Source: Parasulfitobacter algicola (lineage in GTDB: Bacteria; Pseudomonadota; Alphaproteobacteria; Rhodobacterales; Rhodobacteraceae). From it: DNA of 64,000 nucleotides. Where the stretch lies: positions 593,001-657,000 of the forward strand of contig NZ_JABUFE010000001.1 of NCBI RefSeq assembly GCF_013315265.1, given 5' to 3'. How positions within the stretch are numbered: position 1 is the first letter of the stretch; the number at the start of each line of letters is the position of its first letter. The notes below the pieces were generated by a model that did not search any database, was not told the DNA's origin, and saw only the letters and a program-made list of their open reading frames with translations. Of the stretch, positions 53,926 to 64,000 are shown piece after piece. Made by a program: the position numbers and the translations under genes.

Positions 53926-55255
53926 GGGTCATTCCTTGGACTAGCAACGATGGCACAACGCGCGACAAATGTGTGCGGGCATCGTTGGCGGGCGTAAGTG
54001 TCATCAGCATATCGCACAGATTACCTGCAATTGTACATTCGTTCACCGGATACTGAATTTCGCCTTGTTCCACCCAAAACCCGGATGCGCCGCGTGAATA
54101 ATCGCCCGTTGTCGGATTGATCGAATTGCCGATCATTGATTTGACCAATAGGCCCGTTCCCATATCGGCCAAAAGGTCGGCCCGCGTTTTATCGCCTTGG
54201 GTCAAAGATACATTCGACAGGCTTGGCGACGGGGGGGCGGATGTTCCGCGTGCCGCATTTGCGGTGCTATCCATGCCCAGCTTCCGTGATGTGGCCAGAT
54301 CAAGCGTCCAACCCTGTAAAATACCGTCCTGGACGATTGCGCGTTGTGCCGTCGGCAGACCTTCTGCATCAAAAGGCCGTGATCCAGACACGCGGGGGCG
54401 ATGGGGGTTTTCCGTTACAGATAAATGCGCGGGTAACACCTGCGTTCCAAGCGCATCGCTTAACCATGACGATCCGCGCGTGATCATAGAACCGTTGACC
54501 GCTGTTAATAAATGCCCAATCAGGGATGATGAAATTCGTTCATCGAACAATACCGGAAAGGTCCCGGTTTTCGGTTTTCGCGCCCCAAGCCGCGCAACAG
54601 TGCGTTCGCCAGCCAAAGTTCCAATGTCAGCGGCACGTCGCAAATCGGCCTGAAAAATCCGACTATCACCGTCATAATCACGTTCCATTCCGGTGCTTTC
54701 GCCCGCAATGGCCACGCAGGATAATCCACGGTCCGTTCGGCTGTATCCGCCCGAAAACCCGTTACTTGCCGCCAGATGAATACGACGTTGTCCATATCCG
54801 GCTGATGCGACTTGAACTTGACTGACACCTTTCACAGCCAATGCAGCGGCTTCGGCTTCATGGGCATCTCGCTCCAGATCAGCTGGGCTTGGTTCGGCGG
54901 TGCTGTCCGATAATTCCAGCGTGTCAATGTCCCACGCGGTTGCCAACTGATCAACGCTGGCCAAACCGATATGCGGATCTTCGGGAGCTTCTTTCGCCAT
55001 GGCAACAGCGCGTTCGGCCATTTTATCCAGCGTTTCCTGACGCGTATCTGAAGCCGAGACACAAGCCTGACGCTGGCCAACCAACACACGCAACCCGATA
55101 TCTGTGCCTTCGGATCGTTCCGCTTGTTCGATTTTGCCCGCGCGCACGTCGATGGAAATGGATGTTCCATCAATGGCTATCGCATCAGCGGTGTCAGCAC
55201 CCGCTTTTTGCGCAGCTGTAATAAGCGCTTGTGTCAGCGCTGAAAGATCGGACAT
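53912..55255 (-). CDS. pmbA: TldD/PmbA-family metalloprotease component
   Basis: 447 residues from ATG 55255 (MSDLSALTQALITAAQKAGA), with CAGGAG upstream; a longer frame from 55309 lacks family residues. GIDIxx-type N-terminus (DVRAGKIEQAERSEGTDIGL), C-terminal STANAARGTSAPPSPSLSNV and GNSINPTTGDYSRGASGFWV. PmbA/TldE partners TldD in unfolded-peptide cleavage. Confidence 0.94.
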   Translation of the reverse strand: MSDLSALTQALITAAQKAGADTADAIAIDGTSISIDVRAGKIEQAERSEGTDIGLRVLVGQRQACVSASDTRQETLDKMAERAVAMAKEAPEDPHIGLASVDQLATAWDIDTLELSDSTAEPSPADLERDAHEAEAAALAVKGVSQVQVASAGYGQRRIHLAASNGFSGGYSRTDRGLSCVAIAGESTGMERDYDGDSRIFQADLRRAADIGTLAGERTVARLGARKPKTGTFPVLFDERISSSLIGHLLTAVNGSMITRGSSWLSDALGTQVLPAHLSVTENPHRPRVSGSRPFDAEGLPTAQRAIVQDGILQGWTLDLATSRKLGMDSTANAARGTSAPPSPSLSNVSLTQGDKTRADLLADMGTGLLVKSMIGNSINPTTGDYSRGASGFWVEQGEIQYPVNECTIAGNLCDMLMTLTPANDARTHLSRVVPSLLVQGMTLAGE

Positions 55256-55316
55256 TGAAAACTCCTGCACAGGTCTGTTGTGACCTAGGTCCCGCCAACA
55301 GTCATGCAAGTCAAGG

Positions 55317-55341
55317 GGCGGGGCAAGTATTCTGCCCCGCC
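55317..55341 (-). terminator. GC-rich hairpin after the DUF2125 gene
   Basis: GGCGGGGCA and TGCCCCGCC form a perfect 9-bp stem with a 7-nt loop, 8 nt after the DUF2125 stop on the minus strand. The T-run is weak. Confidence 0.6.
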
Positions 55342-55348
55342 ATAATAT

Positions 55349-56863
55349 TCAGCGCAGGCGCTGACCGTTGGCCAGAACGTGGCCTTGATCATTGACTTCG
55401 ATTTTGGATGTCAAAGTGTCGTCGCCTTCACCAGGTACGGCAAACATGCCCATCATCATCCGCGCACCCATGGCCTGATCTTCCGGCAAAAGGCCCATGG
55501 CGATCAGATTGTCGATCAAACCGTTTGCACCGACGACCATCAGGTTCACTTCACCTTGTGGACGCGGCACGCCATCGAATGTATCCAGATCGGTGTTGTC
55601 AAAGGTAAAGCCACCATCGCCGGTTACTGTCGCACCAGCAGCTTCGATTGTCAGACTATTCAGGTTCATCTGATCCACCTCAATCGGTGTTTCGACCATC
55701 ATCATCTGATCGGCTTGTTCCGGATCAAGGATATCCACCAGCATTTTTGCCTTGCCCGAGATATCGATGGCAATTGTTGCCGGATCACGTGGCAAAACCT
55801 GTGTTGGATCGAAGATATTCCAAAGCTGATCATCCATCACAAATTCACGCAACGAAAGCCCAACTTGAACATCTTTCAGATCATCCGACTTTGCGACAGG
55901 CACGCCAAATGCAAAGCCATAGCTTTCCATGTTCAGGTTAACCGGAAACGGAAGTGCGTTTGATTGCATATTGAAAGCAACATCCTGCGATTCACCGGTA
56001 TAGCTGACGATACTGTCGCCCATGGCCACATCAAGTTTGGTGCCACGCGATGTTAAACCACCCGATGAAACAGACCCGTTTTCAGAAAACAAAAACGTAT
56101 AGGCCGCATCACCGAATGTGTATCCGCCTGCGATATTGGAGTCTGGTCCAAACATGGCAGCTGGATTAGACATGTCGATATCCGTGGGCGTCGCGGTTTC
56201 GCCGGTTAGTGTGATCGTGTTGATTACGCCGTCCAGATTGATTGATACTGCGTCAGACGGTTCTTCGACATTGAATTTGATGATACTGTTTTCGACCGTG
56301 ATATCTTGTGTCATTTTACGAACATCGCCAGGTGTGACAAGATATTTGCCCTCAATCCCGTTGGCCGCAATGCTGAATGTCACATCCAGTGGTTCGTCCC
56401 CAGGGGCGGGCTTGATTTCGTCCAGTGCCATGATCATTGCATCAGCGGTAACGTCATAAACCATTTCTTCTGGCGATCCGCTGACGACCATTGCAAAGTT
56501 TTGGTCAGTTACTCTGAAGATTGCTTCAGCAAAGCCCGCAAAGGGTGATGTGTCTTTAAATGTAAATAGATAGTCAGTATCCAGCGTGACCGCGACCGTG
56601 CCATCGCCCTGGTCTGTCAGCGTCATGTCGGGAAAGCTGGCGATCACTTCGTTTGTACCATCAACAGTTGTGAACCCAACGCCACTGACTTTCAGGCTGG
56701 CGCCGGCGCGAACAGTCGTGCCCATGTCCAGTTCTTCGCCATACATTGCCAGCGATTTCTGCCAATCGTCCCAGACCTGTTCTGGTGTCACATCGGCAAA
56801 TACAGCCGTGGTCGTCATGAAAAATGCCGCAAGGCTGCAGCTGGTTTTTGTTACGAGTGTCAT
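55349..56863 (-). CDS. exported DUF2125-family protein
   Basis: 504 residues from ATG 56863, which has AGGA upstream; an ATG four codons earlier is possible. Signal peptide (LAAFFMTTTAVFADV), then a long beta-rich periplasmic body of repeated strand patterns (ASFPDMTLTDQGDGTVAVTL). DUF2125 is a common alphaproteobacterial family of unknown function. Confidence 0.88.
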   Translation of the reverse strand: MTLVTKTSCSLAAFFMTTTAVFADVTPEQVWDDWQKSLAMYGEELDMGTTVRAGASLKVSGVGFTTVDGTNEVIASFPDMTLTDQGDGTVAVTLDTDYLFTFKDTSPFAGFAEAIFRVTDQNFAMVVSGSPEEMVYDVTADAMIMALDEIKPAPGDEPLDVTFSIAANGIEGKYLVTPGDVRKMTQDITVENSIIKFNVEEPSDAVSINLDGVINTITLTGETATPTDIDMSNPAAMFGPDSNIAGGYTFGDAAYTFLFSENGSVSSGGLTSRGTKLDVAMGDSIVSYTGESQDVAFNMQSNALPFPVNLNMESYGFAFGVPVAKSDDLKDVQVGLSLREFVMDDQLWNIFDPTQVLPRDPATIAIDISGKAKMLVDILDPEQADQMMMVETPIEVDQMNLNSLTIEAAGATVTGDGGFTFDNTDLDTFDGVPRPQGEVNLMVVGANGLIDNLIAMGLLPEDQAMGARMMMGMFAVPGEGDDTLTSKIEVNDQGHVLANGQRLR

Positions 56864-56995
56864 ATTAATCCTCATGGTATCTATAAATAAGCCCAGTTAG
56901 TTTCTGCTTACATGCACGGAAGTGCAAGGGGGTCAAGCGACTGGACGCGGGAAATTGAAGTTCATATCACTGGTTGAAACGATGGGGGTTTGTAA

Positions 56996-57748
56996 ATGAC
57001 GGATTTAACGGGAAAAACTGTTCTGATCACAGGTGCCAGCAAAGGCATCGGAGCTGAAACTGCGCGTGTTTTCGCCGCTGCGGGCGCAAATGTCGCGCTT
57101 TTGGCACGCAGCAGTGATCAGATCGGCGCACTTGCTGGTGAAATCGGGGAGCGTGCGCTAGCTATCCCCTGCGACGTCGGCCGATACTGGCAGGTCGATA
57201 CAGCTGTCAGCGCCACGGTCAAAGCTTTTGGCGGGCTGGATATCCTGATCGGGAATGCTGGCGTCATTGAACCGATATCGCATATGGCAACGGCGAACCC
57301 TGATGAATGGGGTTAGGTGATTGATGTAAATCTAAAGGGTGTGTTTTATGGAATGCGTGCCGCCCTGCCTGTGATGCTGGCCGCAGGCCATGGGACCATT
57401 CTGACAATATCTTCCGGTGCAGCCCACGGCCCGGTCGAGGCATGGAGCCATTATTGCGCATCAAAAGCCGCCGCCGCGATGTTGACCCGATGTCTGGATA
57501 AAGAAAACGCCCAAGATGGCATCCGTGCAATGGGTCTGTCGCCCGGTACGGTCGCCACGCAGATGCAGCGCGAGATCAAGGCCAGCGGCATAAACCCGGT
57601 CAGCCAGCTGGATTGGGATGATCATATTCCACCCGACTGGCCTGCCAAAGCACTGCTGTGGATGTGCAGCGCGGATGCGGATGAATTTATCGGTCAGGAA
57701 ATTTCGCTTCGGGATGACGCCATTCGCAAACGGGCCGGTCTGATATGA
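56996..57748 (+). pseudogene. short-chain dehydrogenase/reductase with an in-frame TAG
   Basis: Two adjoining frames in the same phase, separated only by TAG at 57314-57316, together make a normal ~250-residue SDR. Before the stop: TGASKGIGAETARVFAAAGA and GNAGVIEPISHMA. After it: VIDVNLKGVFYG, catalytic Ser in ISSGAAHG and YCASKAA. The stop falls in the conserved W-G-x-V-I-D-V-N block, most simply CAG to TAG. ATGA overlap to the hydratase gene. Confidence 0.85.
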
Positions 57749-58353
57749 TCACATACCAAGACCAAGATGGGCTGCGCGTCATCACCATCAACCGCCCTGA
57801 CAAAGCCAATTCACTGACCAAGGCGATGTTGGAACAGTTGTGCGACGTGACCCGCGACCCCGGTGATGCGCAGGCCGTGATCATAACAGGAAAAGGCCGC
57901 GTATTCAGCGCAGGTGCCGATCTAGAGGAAGCACGCGCCGGCCTTGCCACGGATGATGTGTGGGAACGCCTGTCCGGCAATATCGCAGCATTGCCATGTT
58001 TGACTATCGCCGCCCTGAACGGAACCCTTGCGGGTGGTGCGTTCGGGATGGCGCTGGCGTGTGATATTCGACTGTCCGTGCCAGAGGCTAAATTCTTTTA
58101 TCCGGTGATGAAGTTGGGGTTTCTGCCGCAGCCATCCGACCCCAAACGTATGTCTGCCCTGATTGGTCCTGCCCGTACCAAGTTTATTTTGATGGGTGGG
58201 CAAAAGATCACATCCGATCAGGCCTATCAGTTCGGTCTGATTGATCAGATCATAACAGGAGACGCCTTGATTGCACACGCAAATGAACTGTGTGCCGATG
58301 CCATCGCCGCAGATAGTAATATACATCACAAGATAAAATCATTGTGCAGCTAA
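57745..58353 (+). CDS. enoyl-CoA hydratase/isomerase family protein
   Basis: 202 residues, short for the family (about 260). Oxyanion-hole segments ITGKGRVFSAGADLEEA and LAGGAFGMALACDIRL; the end (SDQAYQFGLIDQIITGDA) stops before the usual C-terminal helices. Coupled to the broken SDR. Confidence 0.88.
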   Translation: MITYQDQDGLRVITINRPDKANSLTKAMLEQLCDVTRDPGDAQAVIITGKGRVFSAGADLEEARAGLATDDVWERLSGNIAALPCLTIAALNGTLAGGAFGMALACDIRLSVPEAKFFYPVMKLGFLPQPSDPKRMSALIGPARTKFILMGGQKITSDQAYQFGLIDQIITGDALIAHANELCADAIAADSNIHHKIKSLCS

Positions 58354-58646
58354 CGTTTGCGCCTTTGGCCCGGTGTCTTTGAATGAAAATCCGCTGGTCG
58401 CTTGCGTACCCAATTGATGAATTTGGCCAGACGCGGATGGGTTTTCAGGGCCTCAACCGTATTATAAGTGCGGGCCAGTTCAGCTTCGGTCAAGGTCGCG
58501 TGAATTTCATTGTGACAGATTTGATGCAACAAAACCGTCGGCCCGCCCTTGCCGCCTTTTAGTTTTGGGATCAAATGATGCAGACTTTGCTTTGCAGTCC
58601 CGGGTATCGGGCGACCACACAGCAGACAGATCGGATCAGGTGCCAT
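58350..58646 (-). CDS. HNH-motif protein
   Basis: 98 residues. CLLCGRPI, then LHHLIPKLKGG and HQICHNEIHATLT: the CxxC, HH and CHxxIH pattern of small HNH proteins. Possible structure-specific nuclease. Overlaps the hydratase gene by 4 nt at the 3' ends; no mobile element nearby. Confidence 0.85.
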   Translation of the reverse strand: MAPDPICLLCGRPIPGTAKQSLHHLIPKLKGGKGGPTVLLHQICHNEIHATLTEAELARTYNTVEALKTHPRLAKFINWVRKRPADFHSKTPGQRRKR

Positions 58647-58696
58647 ATGGCTTTATTTAATGCAGATCATCGCGTGTCCAGTTGCGGGCGGTCCAC

Positions 58697-59911
58697 ATGA
58701 CGGATGCATTGATCATTGGCGGTGGTCCTGCGGGATTAATGGCGGCCAGCGAACTGTCCAGGGCGGGATATTCGGTTGTCGTGGCCGATGCCAAACCATC
58801 TGTTGGACGCAAGTTTCTGATGGCCGGAAAATCGGGACTTAACTTGACCAAGGACCAGCCGTTTGATGGGTTGATCAAAGCCTATGATACTGCAGCCGGG
58901 CCGTTATTGGATATTATTCGAGAGTTTGATGCGCAAGCCGTACAGACATGGGCGGTGGATTTGGGGCAGCCTGTATTTACAGGCTCGTCCGGTCGCGTTT
59001 TTCCCAAAGCGATGAAAGCATCGCCGTTGCTGCGGGCCTGGCTGGAACAACTGCGCCAGGATCGCGTGGATATCCGTGCGGGGTGGCGATGGGTCGGGTT
59101 TGATGGTGCAGATGTGGTTTTTGATACACCTGATGGGCGTGTGGTTGTGACACCAAAAGTGACTGTTCTTGCAATGGGTGGTGCCAGCTGGGGGCGGTTG
59201 GGGTCAGACGGAAAATGGGCGGATATTCTGGCAGATCGCGATGTGCCAATCAAAGATTTCAAGCCCGTTAACATGGGGTTTCGCGTGGACTGGTCCAGTC
59301 ATATGACACGCCATTTTGGCCAGCCTGTTAAATCGGTCGTCCTGAAAGCGGGTACGTTGCAGGTGTCGGGGGAATTTGTGATCTCGACCAAGGGAATCGA
59401 AGGTGGAGGCATCTATGCGGTGTCAAAACCTGTGCGGGATGGCGCGGATCTGTTTATTGATCTGATGCCCGACATGCCCCTTGATCGTATCCGTGCACGG
59501 CTAACGCATCGTGGCAAAGCCAGTCTGACAAACCATCTGCGCAAAGCGTTGAAAATGCCGCCCATCAAACAGGCGCTTTTGATGGAATTTGCGCAGCCTT
59601 TGCCAGATGATCTTGCACCAGTGATCAAACGCTTGCCGGTCCGGCATTCCGGCCCTCGTCCTATGGACGAAGCGATCTCGACCTCGGGCGGTGTGGCGTG
59701 GAATGCGCTGGACAAAAACCTGATGCTGACACATCTGCCGGGCGTTTTTTGTGCAGGCGAAATGATTGACTGGGATGCGCCGACAGGTGGCTATCTGATC
59801 ACGGCGTGTCTTGCGACGGGTCGCTGGGCGGGTCGGTCGGCGGTAAAGTGGCTGCAATCTGTTCCTGATCATAAAACAGACATTGAAACTGTGCCTCAGC
59901 CTCTTGAATAA
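58697..59911 (+). CDS. YhiN/HI0933-like NAD(P)/FAD-dependent flavoprotein
   Basis: 404 residues from ATG 58697. DALIIGGGPAGLMAASELSR, VGRKFLMAGKSGLNLT, VTVLAMGGASWGRLGSDG, and FCAGEMIDWDAPTGGYLI are the family's blocks. Reaction unknown. Overlaps the convergent lipoprotein gene by 113 nt. Confidence 0.92.
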   Translation: MTDALIIGGGPAGLMAASELSRAGYSVVVADAKPSVGRKFLMAGKSGLNLTKDQPFDGLIKAYDTAAGPLLDIIREFDAQAVQTWAVDLGQPVFTGSSGRVFPKAMKASPLLRAWLEQLRQDRVDIRAGWRWVGFDGADVVFDTPDGRVVVTPKVTVLAMGGASWGRLGSDGKWADILADRDVPIKDFKPVNMGFRVDWSSHMTRHFGQPVKSVVLKAGTLQVSGEFVISTKGIEGGGIYAVSKPVRDGADLFIDLMPDMPLDRIRARLTHRGKASLTNHLRKALKMPPIKQALLMEFAQPLPDDLAPVIKRLPVRHSGPRPMDEAISTSGGVAWNALDKNLMLTHLPGVFCAGEMIDWDAPTGGYLITACLATGRWAGRSAVKWLQSVPDHKTDIETVPQPLE

Positions 59912-60221
59912 CGGTTTCAGCAAAGGCCGCTGTTTCCAGATCAATATTGTCCATATTGATGTCATCGCTTTCAATGACGCGTTTGGCATAATCATCCGCG
60001 AATTGTGTAAAGCTGCTGTCGACGAATTCATGCGCTGATTGCGCGCGCTCTGCGGCATCATCACCACGCGTACAGATATAGCGCATCAAAGTTGTACTGT
60101 CGGCAGACTGAAATTCAAACGGATCACGATCAGGAAAGGCGTCTGTCACAGATGTCTCTGTTTCACAGGCTGCCAAAAGCACAATCAATATACAAGACAG
60201 AAGCAATTTTTGCACTGTCAT
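59799..60221 (-). CDS. small lipoprotein of unknown function
   Basis: 140 residues from ATG 60221 (GGAGG directly upstream). Signal with lipobox (LLLSCILIVLLAACETE), then an acidic domain and a proline-rich tail (ATLPPTDPPSDPSQDTP). Not recognised. Its 3' third lies over the flavoprotein gene. Confidence 0.7.
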   Translation of the reverse strand: MTVQKLLLSCILIVLLAACETETSVTDAFPDRDPFEFQSADSTTLMRYICTRGDDAAERAQSAHEFVDSSFTQFADDYAKRVIESDDINMDNIDLETAAFAETVIQEAEAQFQCLFYDQEQIAATLPPTDPPSDPSQDTP

Positions 60222-60300
60222 CCTCCGCTTGGTTTTGGGAAAGTGACAGGCTGATATCAAAAAGCAAGAGGGCATGGCATTTTCGATAAAGGGTGAGTCT

Positions 60301-61323
60301 TTATCGCCGCGCCAGCATGGATAAGCGGATCAAAGCGCGCTCGACCAATGGCATTTGCGGGGCGCGTGCTGTTGATCGAAGCTGCAGATCGGTCTGGGTC
60401 AATACATCAAGCGCCTGTTCCAGCCTGTGCATGCCCCAAGATTGTGCCTGACGTTGCATCCGATCACGCCGTGGCCCGAAAACAGGGGGGCGCGCACGGG
60501 CAATCCCGGCACTTGCGCCGCCGGGGTCCGATGCGGCGGCGTGCAGTGTGCGAAAATGGCGCGTGGCGTTAATGCAAAGACCGACAGGTTGCACGCCTTG
60601 CGCTTCCAACTTGCGCAACACGGCGCCAATTTCAGTTGTGCGCGCTTCGGCGACGATATGAAGGATGTCATCCATGTCCGCTTCGGTCGAAGCGGGGGCG
60701 CAAAGTGTGATGTCATCCGGTGACACTGGGGTATCATCGCTCAGTTTATAAAGTGCCAGCTTTTCAACAGTCTGGCGAAAATCACCCGGATCTAGAACAC
60801 GTGCCAATGTGGTCAGATCACCCATCGCCTGTGAGTCGATATTTTTCAATCCAGCCTTTGTTAGCGTTTTTTCAATCTCGTCCCGTGTCGGGGGGTCATC
60901 GTAAATTCCAGCGGCATAGGCATTGGGATGCCCTTCAAACAGTTTACGCAGGGTTGATCTGGCAGCCAGTTGGCCTGCGGTCACGATTACTTGTGCGTCG
61001 CCTTGTTGCCAATCTTCTAAAGCGACCGTGATGATCTTTGCCAGTCCGTCACCCGCATCTTCTACAAAGGCAACACGCGGGCCTGGGAAAAACCCCTGGG
61101 CTTTGATCGCATCGCCCAGCATCGCCGGATCCTTGCGCAAGTCTGATGCCGGGATGCGGGTCAGGCGCATTTCTTCTTCGCCCTGTGGGCCGATCAGGGC
61201 TGCAATGACTTCTTGTCGTTTTAACGCCACGCGCATCGCATCAGCACCATAGATCAGCAATCCGGTGCGGTTTGGATCAGGCTTCGCAAAGTATCCCGAT
61301 GCATCGCGTGCCGATAATTTCAT
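60301..61323 (-). CDS. holA: DNA polymerase III delta subunit
   Basis: 340 residues. Clamp-loader delta. LLIYGADAMRVALKRQEVIA at the N-terminus; the Walker-like site is absent as usual. RPPVFGPRRDRMQRQAQSWG near the C-terminus. Coupled to lptE by a one-base overlap. Confidence 0.92.
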   Translation of the reverse strand: MKLSARDASGYFAKPDPNRTGLLIYGADAMRVALKRQEVIAALIGPQGEEEMRLTRIPASDLRKDPAMLGDAIKAQGFFPGPRVAFVEDAGDGLAKIITVALEDWQQGDAQVIVTAGQLAARSTLRKLFEGHPNAYAAGIYDDPPTRDEIEKTLTKAGLKNIDSQAMGDLTTLARVLDPGDFRQTVEKLALYKLSDDTPVSPDDITLCAPASTEADMDDILHIVAEARTTEIGAVLRKLEAQGVQPVGLCINATRHFRTLHAAASDPGGASAGIARARPPVFGPRRDRMQRQAQSWGMHRLEQALDVLTQTDLQLRSTARAPQMPLVERALIRLSMLARR

Positions 61324-61802
61324 CAGAACCCGTCCGAGGCCGCAATCAAACGTGTAACAATCTGATCTGCCAGGGCCGTCATCAGGCGGTCATAGGCATC
61401 ACGTTCAGCGGCCTGGGTGGCGACCGTCGTACCTGTAGTTGAATAGCCTGTAAAACTTTTCACAGTTCCGTCGGTCAGCAATTTGTCATCCAAGTCACGC
61501 AATGCATAACGGGCGGTGCCAATGACGTTAAAACGTGTCGTGGCCTGATCGGATGTTACGGCCAGCCCGTCTGTACTAAGCGCAATGGAAACTGATAACT
61601 GATAAACTGGGGACTCTGTACGGCCCAAACGATTTTCAAGCTGACTGACAAGTGCAAATGCATTGCGATCGCCCGGTTCGAAAAATTCGATCTGGCCACG
61701 CAGTTTCGCCCCGCGCCCATCCGGGCCATATACCGGTGCAAAGCCGCATCCCGCCAGGATCGCAAAAGCGCCCGTTATGAAAGCCCGCCTAGACGACAAC
61801 AT
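61323..61802 (-). CDS. lptE: LptE-like LPS-assembly lipoprotein
   Basis: 159 residues. Lipobox ILAGC, then [12 protein letters not shown], the common alphaproteobacterial LptE start. Helps LptD insert lipopolysaccharide at the outer membrane. Overlaps the leuS end by 14 nt. Confidence 0.9.
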   Translation of the reverse strand: MLSSRRAFITGAFAILAGCGFAPVYGPDGRGAKLRGQIEFFEPGDRNAFALVSQLENRLGRTESPVYQLSVSIALSTDGLAVTSDQATTRFNVIGTARYALRDLDDKLLTDGTVKSFTGYSTTGTTVATQAAERDAYDRLMTALADQIVTRLIAASDGF

Positions 61803-64000
61803 TGATGATCCGCCCCGGTACCACGATCATTTTCTTTGGCTGCCCGCCATCCAAAGCGCGAACCACTGCTTTGTCTTGCAATGCCAGCTTTTCGACCTCG
61901 TCCTTGGACAAGTCTTTCGTCACGGTGATTTCAGACTTGCGTTTGCCATTGATCTGAATGGGCAACGTAATCTTGTCATCTACCAGCATTGCTTCATCTG
62001 CGACAGGCCAAGGGGTGTTTGCAATTAATCCTTCACCACCCAGCATGGTCCAGATCTCTTCGGACAGATGGGGCGTCATGGGTGACATCAATTGCGCCAA
62101 TGTTTTGGCCGCTTCGCGTTTTGCCGCACTACCAGCTTTGGATTTTTGCAAGGTGTTGGTGAATGCATAAAGCTTTGCGATGGATGCGTTAAAGCCAAAG
62201 GATTCGATGCCTTGGGTCACATCAAAGATCGCCTTGTGCATCGCGCGCCGCAGATCATCATCACCCGAACCTGCGGCATCGTTTTGCGCGATATCACTGG
62301 CAATGCGCCAGACGCGGGACAGATGCTTGGCCGCGGCTTCCGCGCCTGATGCGGTCCATTCCACATCGCGTTCGGGCGGGCTGTCGGACAAAACGAACCA
62401 CCGCGCTGTATCAGCACCATAGGTCGAAATGATATTCACCGGATCAACAACATTCTTTTTCGACTTCGACATCTTGATCACAGGGCCGATTTCAACAGGC
62501 GTGCCATTAGCCAGTTTGGGGCCATCATCGCTGCGGATCACGTCTTCGGGCAGATGCCAGACACGGCGGTCATTGCTGTCAGGGTGTGCGGTTGAATAGG
62601 TTTCATGCGTGACCATGCCCTGGGTGAACAGCGCGTTGAATGGCTCAATCGCTTTTTTGGGCAAATGTTCGGTGATGTGCATCGCACGCGCGAAAAAGCG
62701 GGAATAAAGCAGGTGCAGGATCGCATGTTCAACGCCACCGATATATTGATCGACGTTCATCCAATAGTCAGCATCTGCCATATTGGTGGGCGTTGCGGCA
62801 TCGGGTGCTGTGAACCGTGCGAAATACCATGAACTGTCGACGAATGTATCCATCGTATCTGTTTCGCGCTTGGCCGGTTTGCCGCAAGACGGGCAATCTG
62901 TATCGCGCCATGTTGCGTGCCGATCCAGCGGGTTGCCGGGAATATCAAAGCTGACATCATCAGGCAGTTGAACGGGCAGGTTTTCCTTTTTCTCGGCTAC
63001 CACACCGCAATTGTTGCAATGAATAACAGGAATCGGGCAACCCCAATAGCGTTGGCGGCTTAGACCCCAATCGCGCAGACGAAATTTGGTGACGCCTTGG
63101 CCCACACCGTTGGCTTCGCAAAAGGCGATGGCCGTATCAATACCCTGATCGCCGGTCTGCATTTCATCCCCCGCGAACCCTTTGACATAGTGTACCTTTT
63201 CCAACTTTGGTGGAACATAAGCCGCGCCGCCGTCTTCTGGCATAACATGATTATCAGCCACAGCCGGGGCATAAGTGCTAACGACAGGCAGATCATACTT
63301 TCGTGCAAAGTCCAGATCGCGCTGATCGTGGGCAGGACAGCCGAAAATCGCGCCAGTGCCATAGTCCATCAGAATAAAGTTGGCGATATATATGGGCAAC
63401 TCCCACGCTGTATCGAACGGATGCCGCACGCGCAGACCTGTGTCAAAGCCCAGCTTTTCAGCTTTTTCCAATGCCTCTTCTGAGGTGCCGATTTTGCGAC
63501 ATTCAGCGCAAAATGCCGCGATATCAGCATTGTCTTTTTCCAAGTGTTTCGCCATCGGATGATCTGGCGAAATGCCCACAAAAGACGCGCCCATCAGTGT
63601 ATCTGGGCGTGTTGTATAAACCTCGACCCGGTCGTGACCATCGGGCCCGTCAATGACTGAAAATGCAAATTGCAGACCGCGGGATTTACCGATCCAGTTG
63701 GCCTGCATCAGTTTGACCTTGGATGGCCAGTTATCCAGCGTATCAATCGCGTCCAGCAATTCTTCGGAATAATCGCTGATCTTGAAGAACCACTGCGTCA
63801 GCTCGCGCCGTTCCACCTCAGCCCCGGACCGCCAGCCCTTGCCGTCGATCACCTGTTCATTGGCCAAAACGGTCATATCGACCGGATCCCAGTTTACCAC
63901 AGCGTTTTTTCGATAGATCAGACCTGCATCCAGCATATCAATGAACAATGCTTGTTGCTGACCGTAATATTCAGGATCGCAGGTCGCAAATTCGCGGGAC
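61789..64000 (-). CDS. leuS: leucyl-tRNA synthetase, C-terminal part (5' end outside window)
   Basis: About 736 residues; the frame is open to the right edge. Visible: the editing domain ([35 protein letters not shown]), zinc-finger-like [20 protein letters not shown], catalytic [12 protein letters not shown], the anticodon-binding domain, and C-terminal [17 protein letters not shown]. Confidence 0.96.
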   Translation of the reverse strand, partial: SREFATCDPEYYGQQQALFIDMLDAGLIYRKNAVVNWDPVDMTVLANEQVIDGKGWRSGAEVERRELTQWFFKISDYSEELLDAIDTLDNWPSKVKLMQANWIGKSRGLQFAFSVIDGPDGHDRVEVYTTRPDTLMGASFVGISPDHPMAKHLEKDNADIAAFCAECRKIGTSEEALEKAEKLGFDTGLRVRHPFDTAWELPIYIANFILMDYGTGAIFGCPAHDQRDLDFARKYDLPVVSTYAPAVADNHVMPEDGGAAYVPPKLEKVHYVKGFAGDEMQTGDQGIDTAIAFCEANGVGQGVTKFRLRDWGLSRQRYWGCPIPVIHCNNCGVVAEKKENLPVQLPDDVSFDIPGNPLDRHATWRDTDCPSCGKPAKRETDTMDTFVDSSWYFARFTAPDAATPTNMADADYWMNVDQYIGGVEHAILHLLYSRFFARAMHITEHLPKKAIEPFNALFTQGMVTHETYSTAHPDSNDRRVWHLPEDVIRSDDGPKLANGTPVEIGPVIKMSKSKKNVVDPVNIISTYGADTARWFVLSDSPPERDVEWTASGAEAAAKHLSRVWRIASDIAQNDAAGSGDDDLRRAMHKAIFDVTQGIESFGFNASIAKLYAFTNTLQKSKAGSAAKREAAKTLAQLMSPMTPHLSEEIWTMLGGEGLIANTPWPVADEAMLVDDKITLPIQINGKRKSEITVTKDLSKDEVEKLALQDKAVVRALDGGQPKKMIVVPGRIINVVV

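Noticed and set aside
58350-58646. Homing endonuclease or mobile element for the HNH gene
   Set aside because: No intron, intein, inverted repeats or target duplication around it; the neighbours are coherent housekeeping genes.

Overview
The window comes from an alphaproteobacterium, most likely a Rhodobacterales (Roseobacter-type) species. The evidence is the rnhB-ccrM pair with GANTC sites in front of ccrM, the DUF4170-waaA-lpxK block, the leuS-lptE-holA run, a DUF2125/pmbA/cysQ block, and many tripartite-tricarboxylate and peptide ABC transport genes. No rRNA, canonical tRNA, CRISPR array, integrase or intact insertion sequence was seen.

Layout. 1-1.5 kb: end of a type VI secretion cluster (ClpV, Hcp). 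1.6-6.8 kb: parE, an AT-rich orphan gene, rnhB, ccrM. 6.9-16.4 kb: a large RNA-repair island. 16.7-20.1 kb: two dehalogenase-like hydrolases, a cupin and a LysR regulator. 20.2-26.3 kb: a tripartite-tricarboxylate transporter with an aconitase-family hydratase and a tartrate/D-malate-type dehydrogenase; tctB is broken by a 53-bp tandem duplication. 26.4-35.5 kb: a peptide ABC transporter with an M81 (MlrC) hydrolase, an RpiR regulator and a D-arginine-dehydrogenase-like oxidase. 35.6-42.6 kb: AlkB-like monooxygenase, mutY, a DsbA-like protein, a CoA-transferase, lpxK/waaA. 42.7-53.1 kb: an apparently undescribed lipid or small-molecule cluster (GH3-type ligase, twin radical SAM proteins, Rieske oxygenase, desaturase, SnoaL-like, PAP2, two GNAT-like proteins, and a convergent alpha/beta hydrolase). 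53.1-64 kb: cysQ, pmbA, DUF2125, an SDR gene with an in-frame stop, an enoyl-CoA hydratase, HNH, a flavoprotein, holA, lptE and the C-terminal part of leuS.

The most striking part is 6.9-16.4 kb. One RtcR-type regulator sits between two RNA-repair modules. On its left, read leftward, is rtcB2-prfH plus a membrane-anchored BCS1-like AAA ATPase. On its right, read rightward, are a Ro60/TROVE protein, a 0.75-kb non-coding array, a small zinc-ribbon protein and a second RtcB. I read the array as five well-supported and at least one degenerate tandem Y RNAs. Each unit opens with one strand of a Ro-type stem and closes with the other. The later units carry a permuted tRNA-like domain between them (T-arm, acceptor hairpin, D-arm). 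The stems are supported by compensatory changes between units. RtcR itself has QAVPGA where sigma-54 activators have GAFTGA, so the island may not depend on sigma-54.
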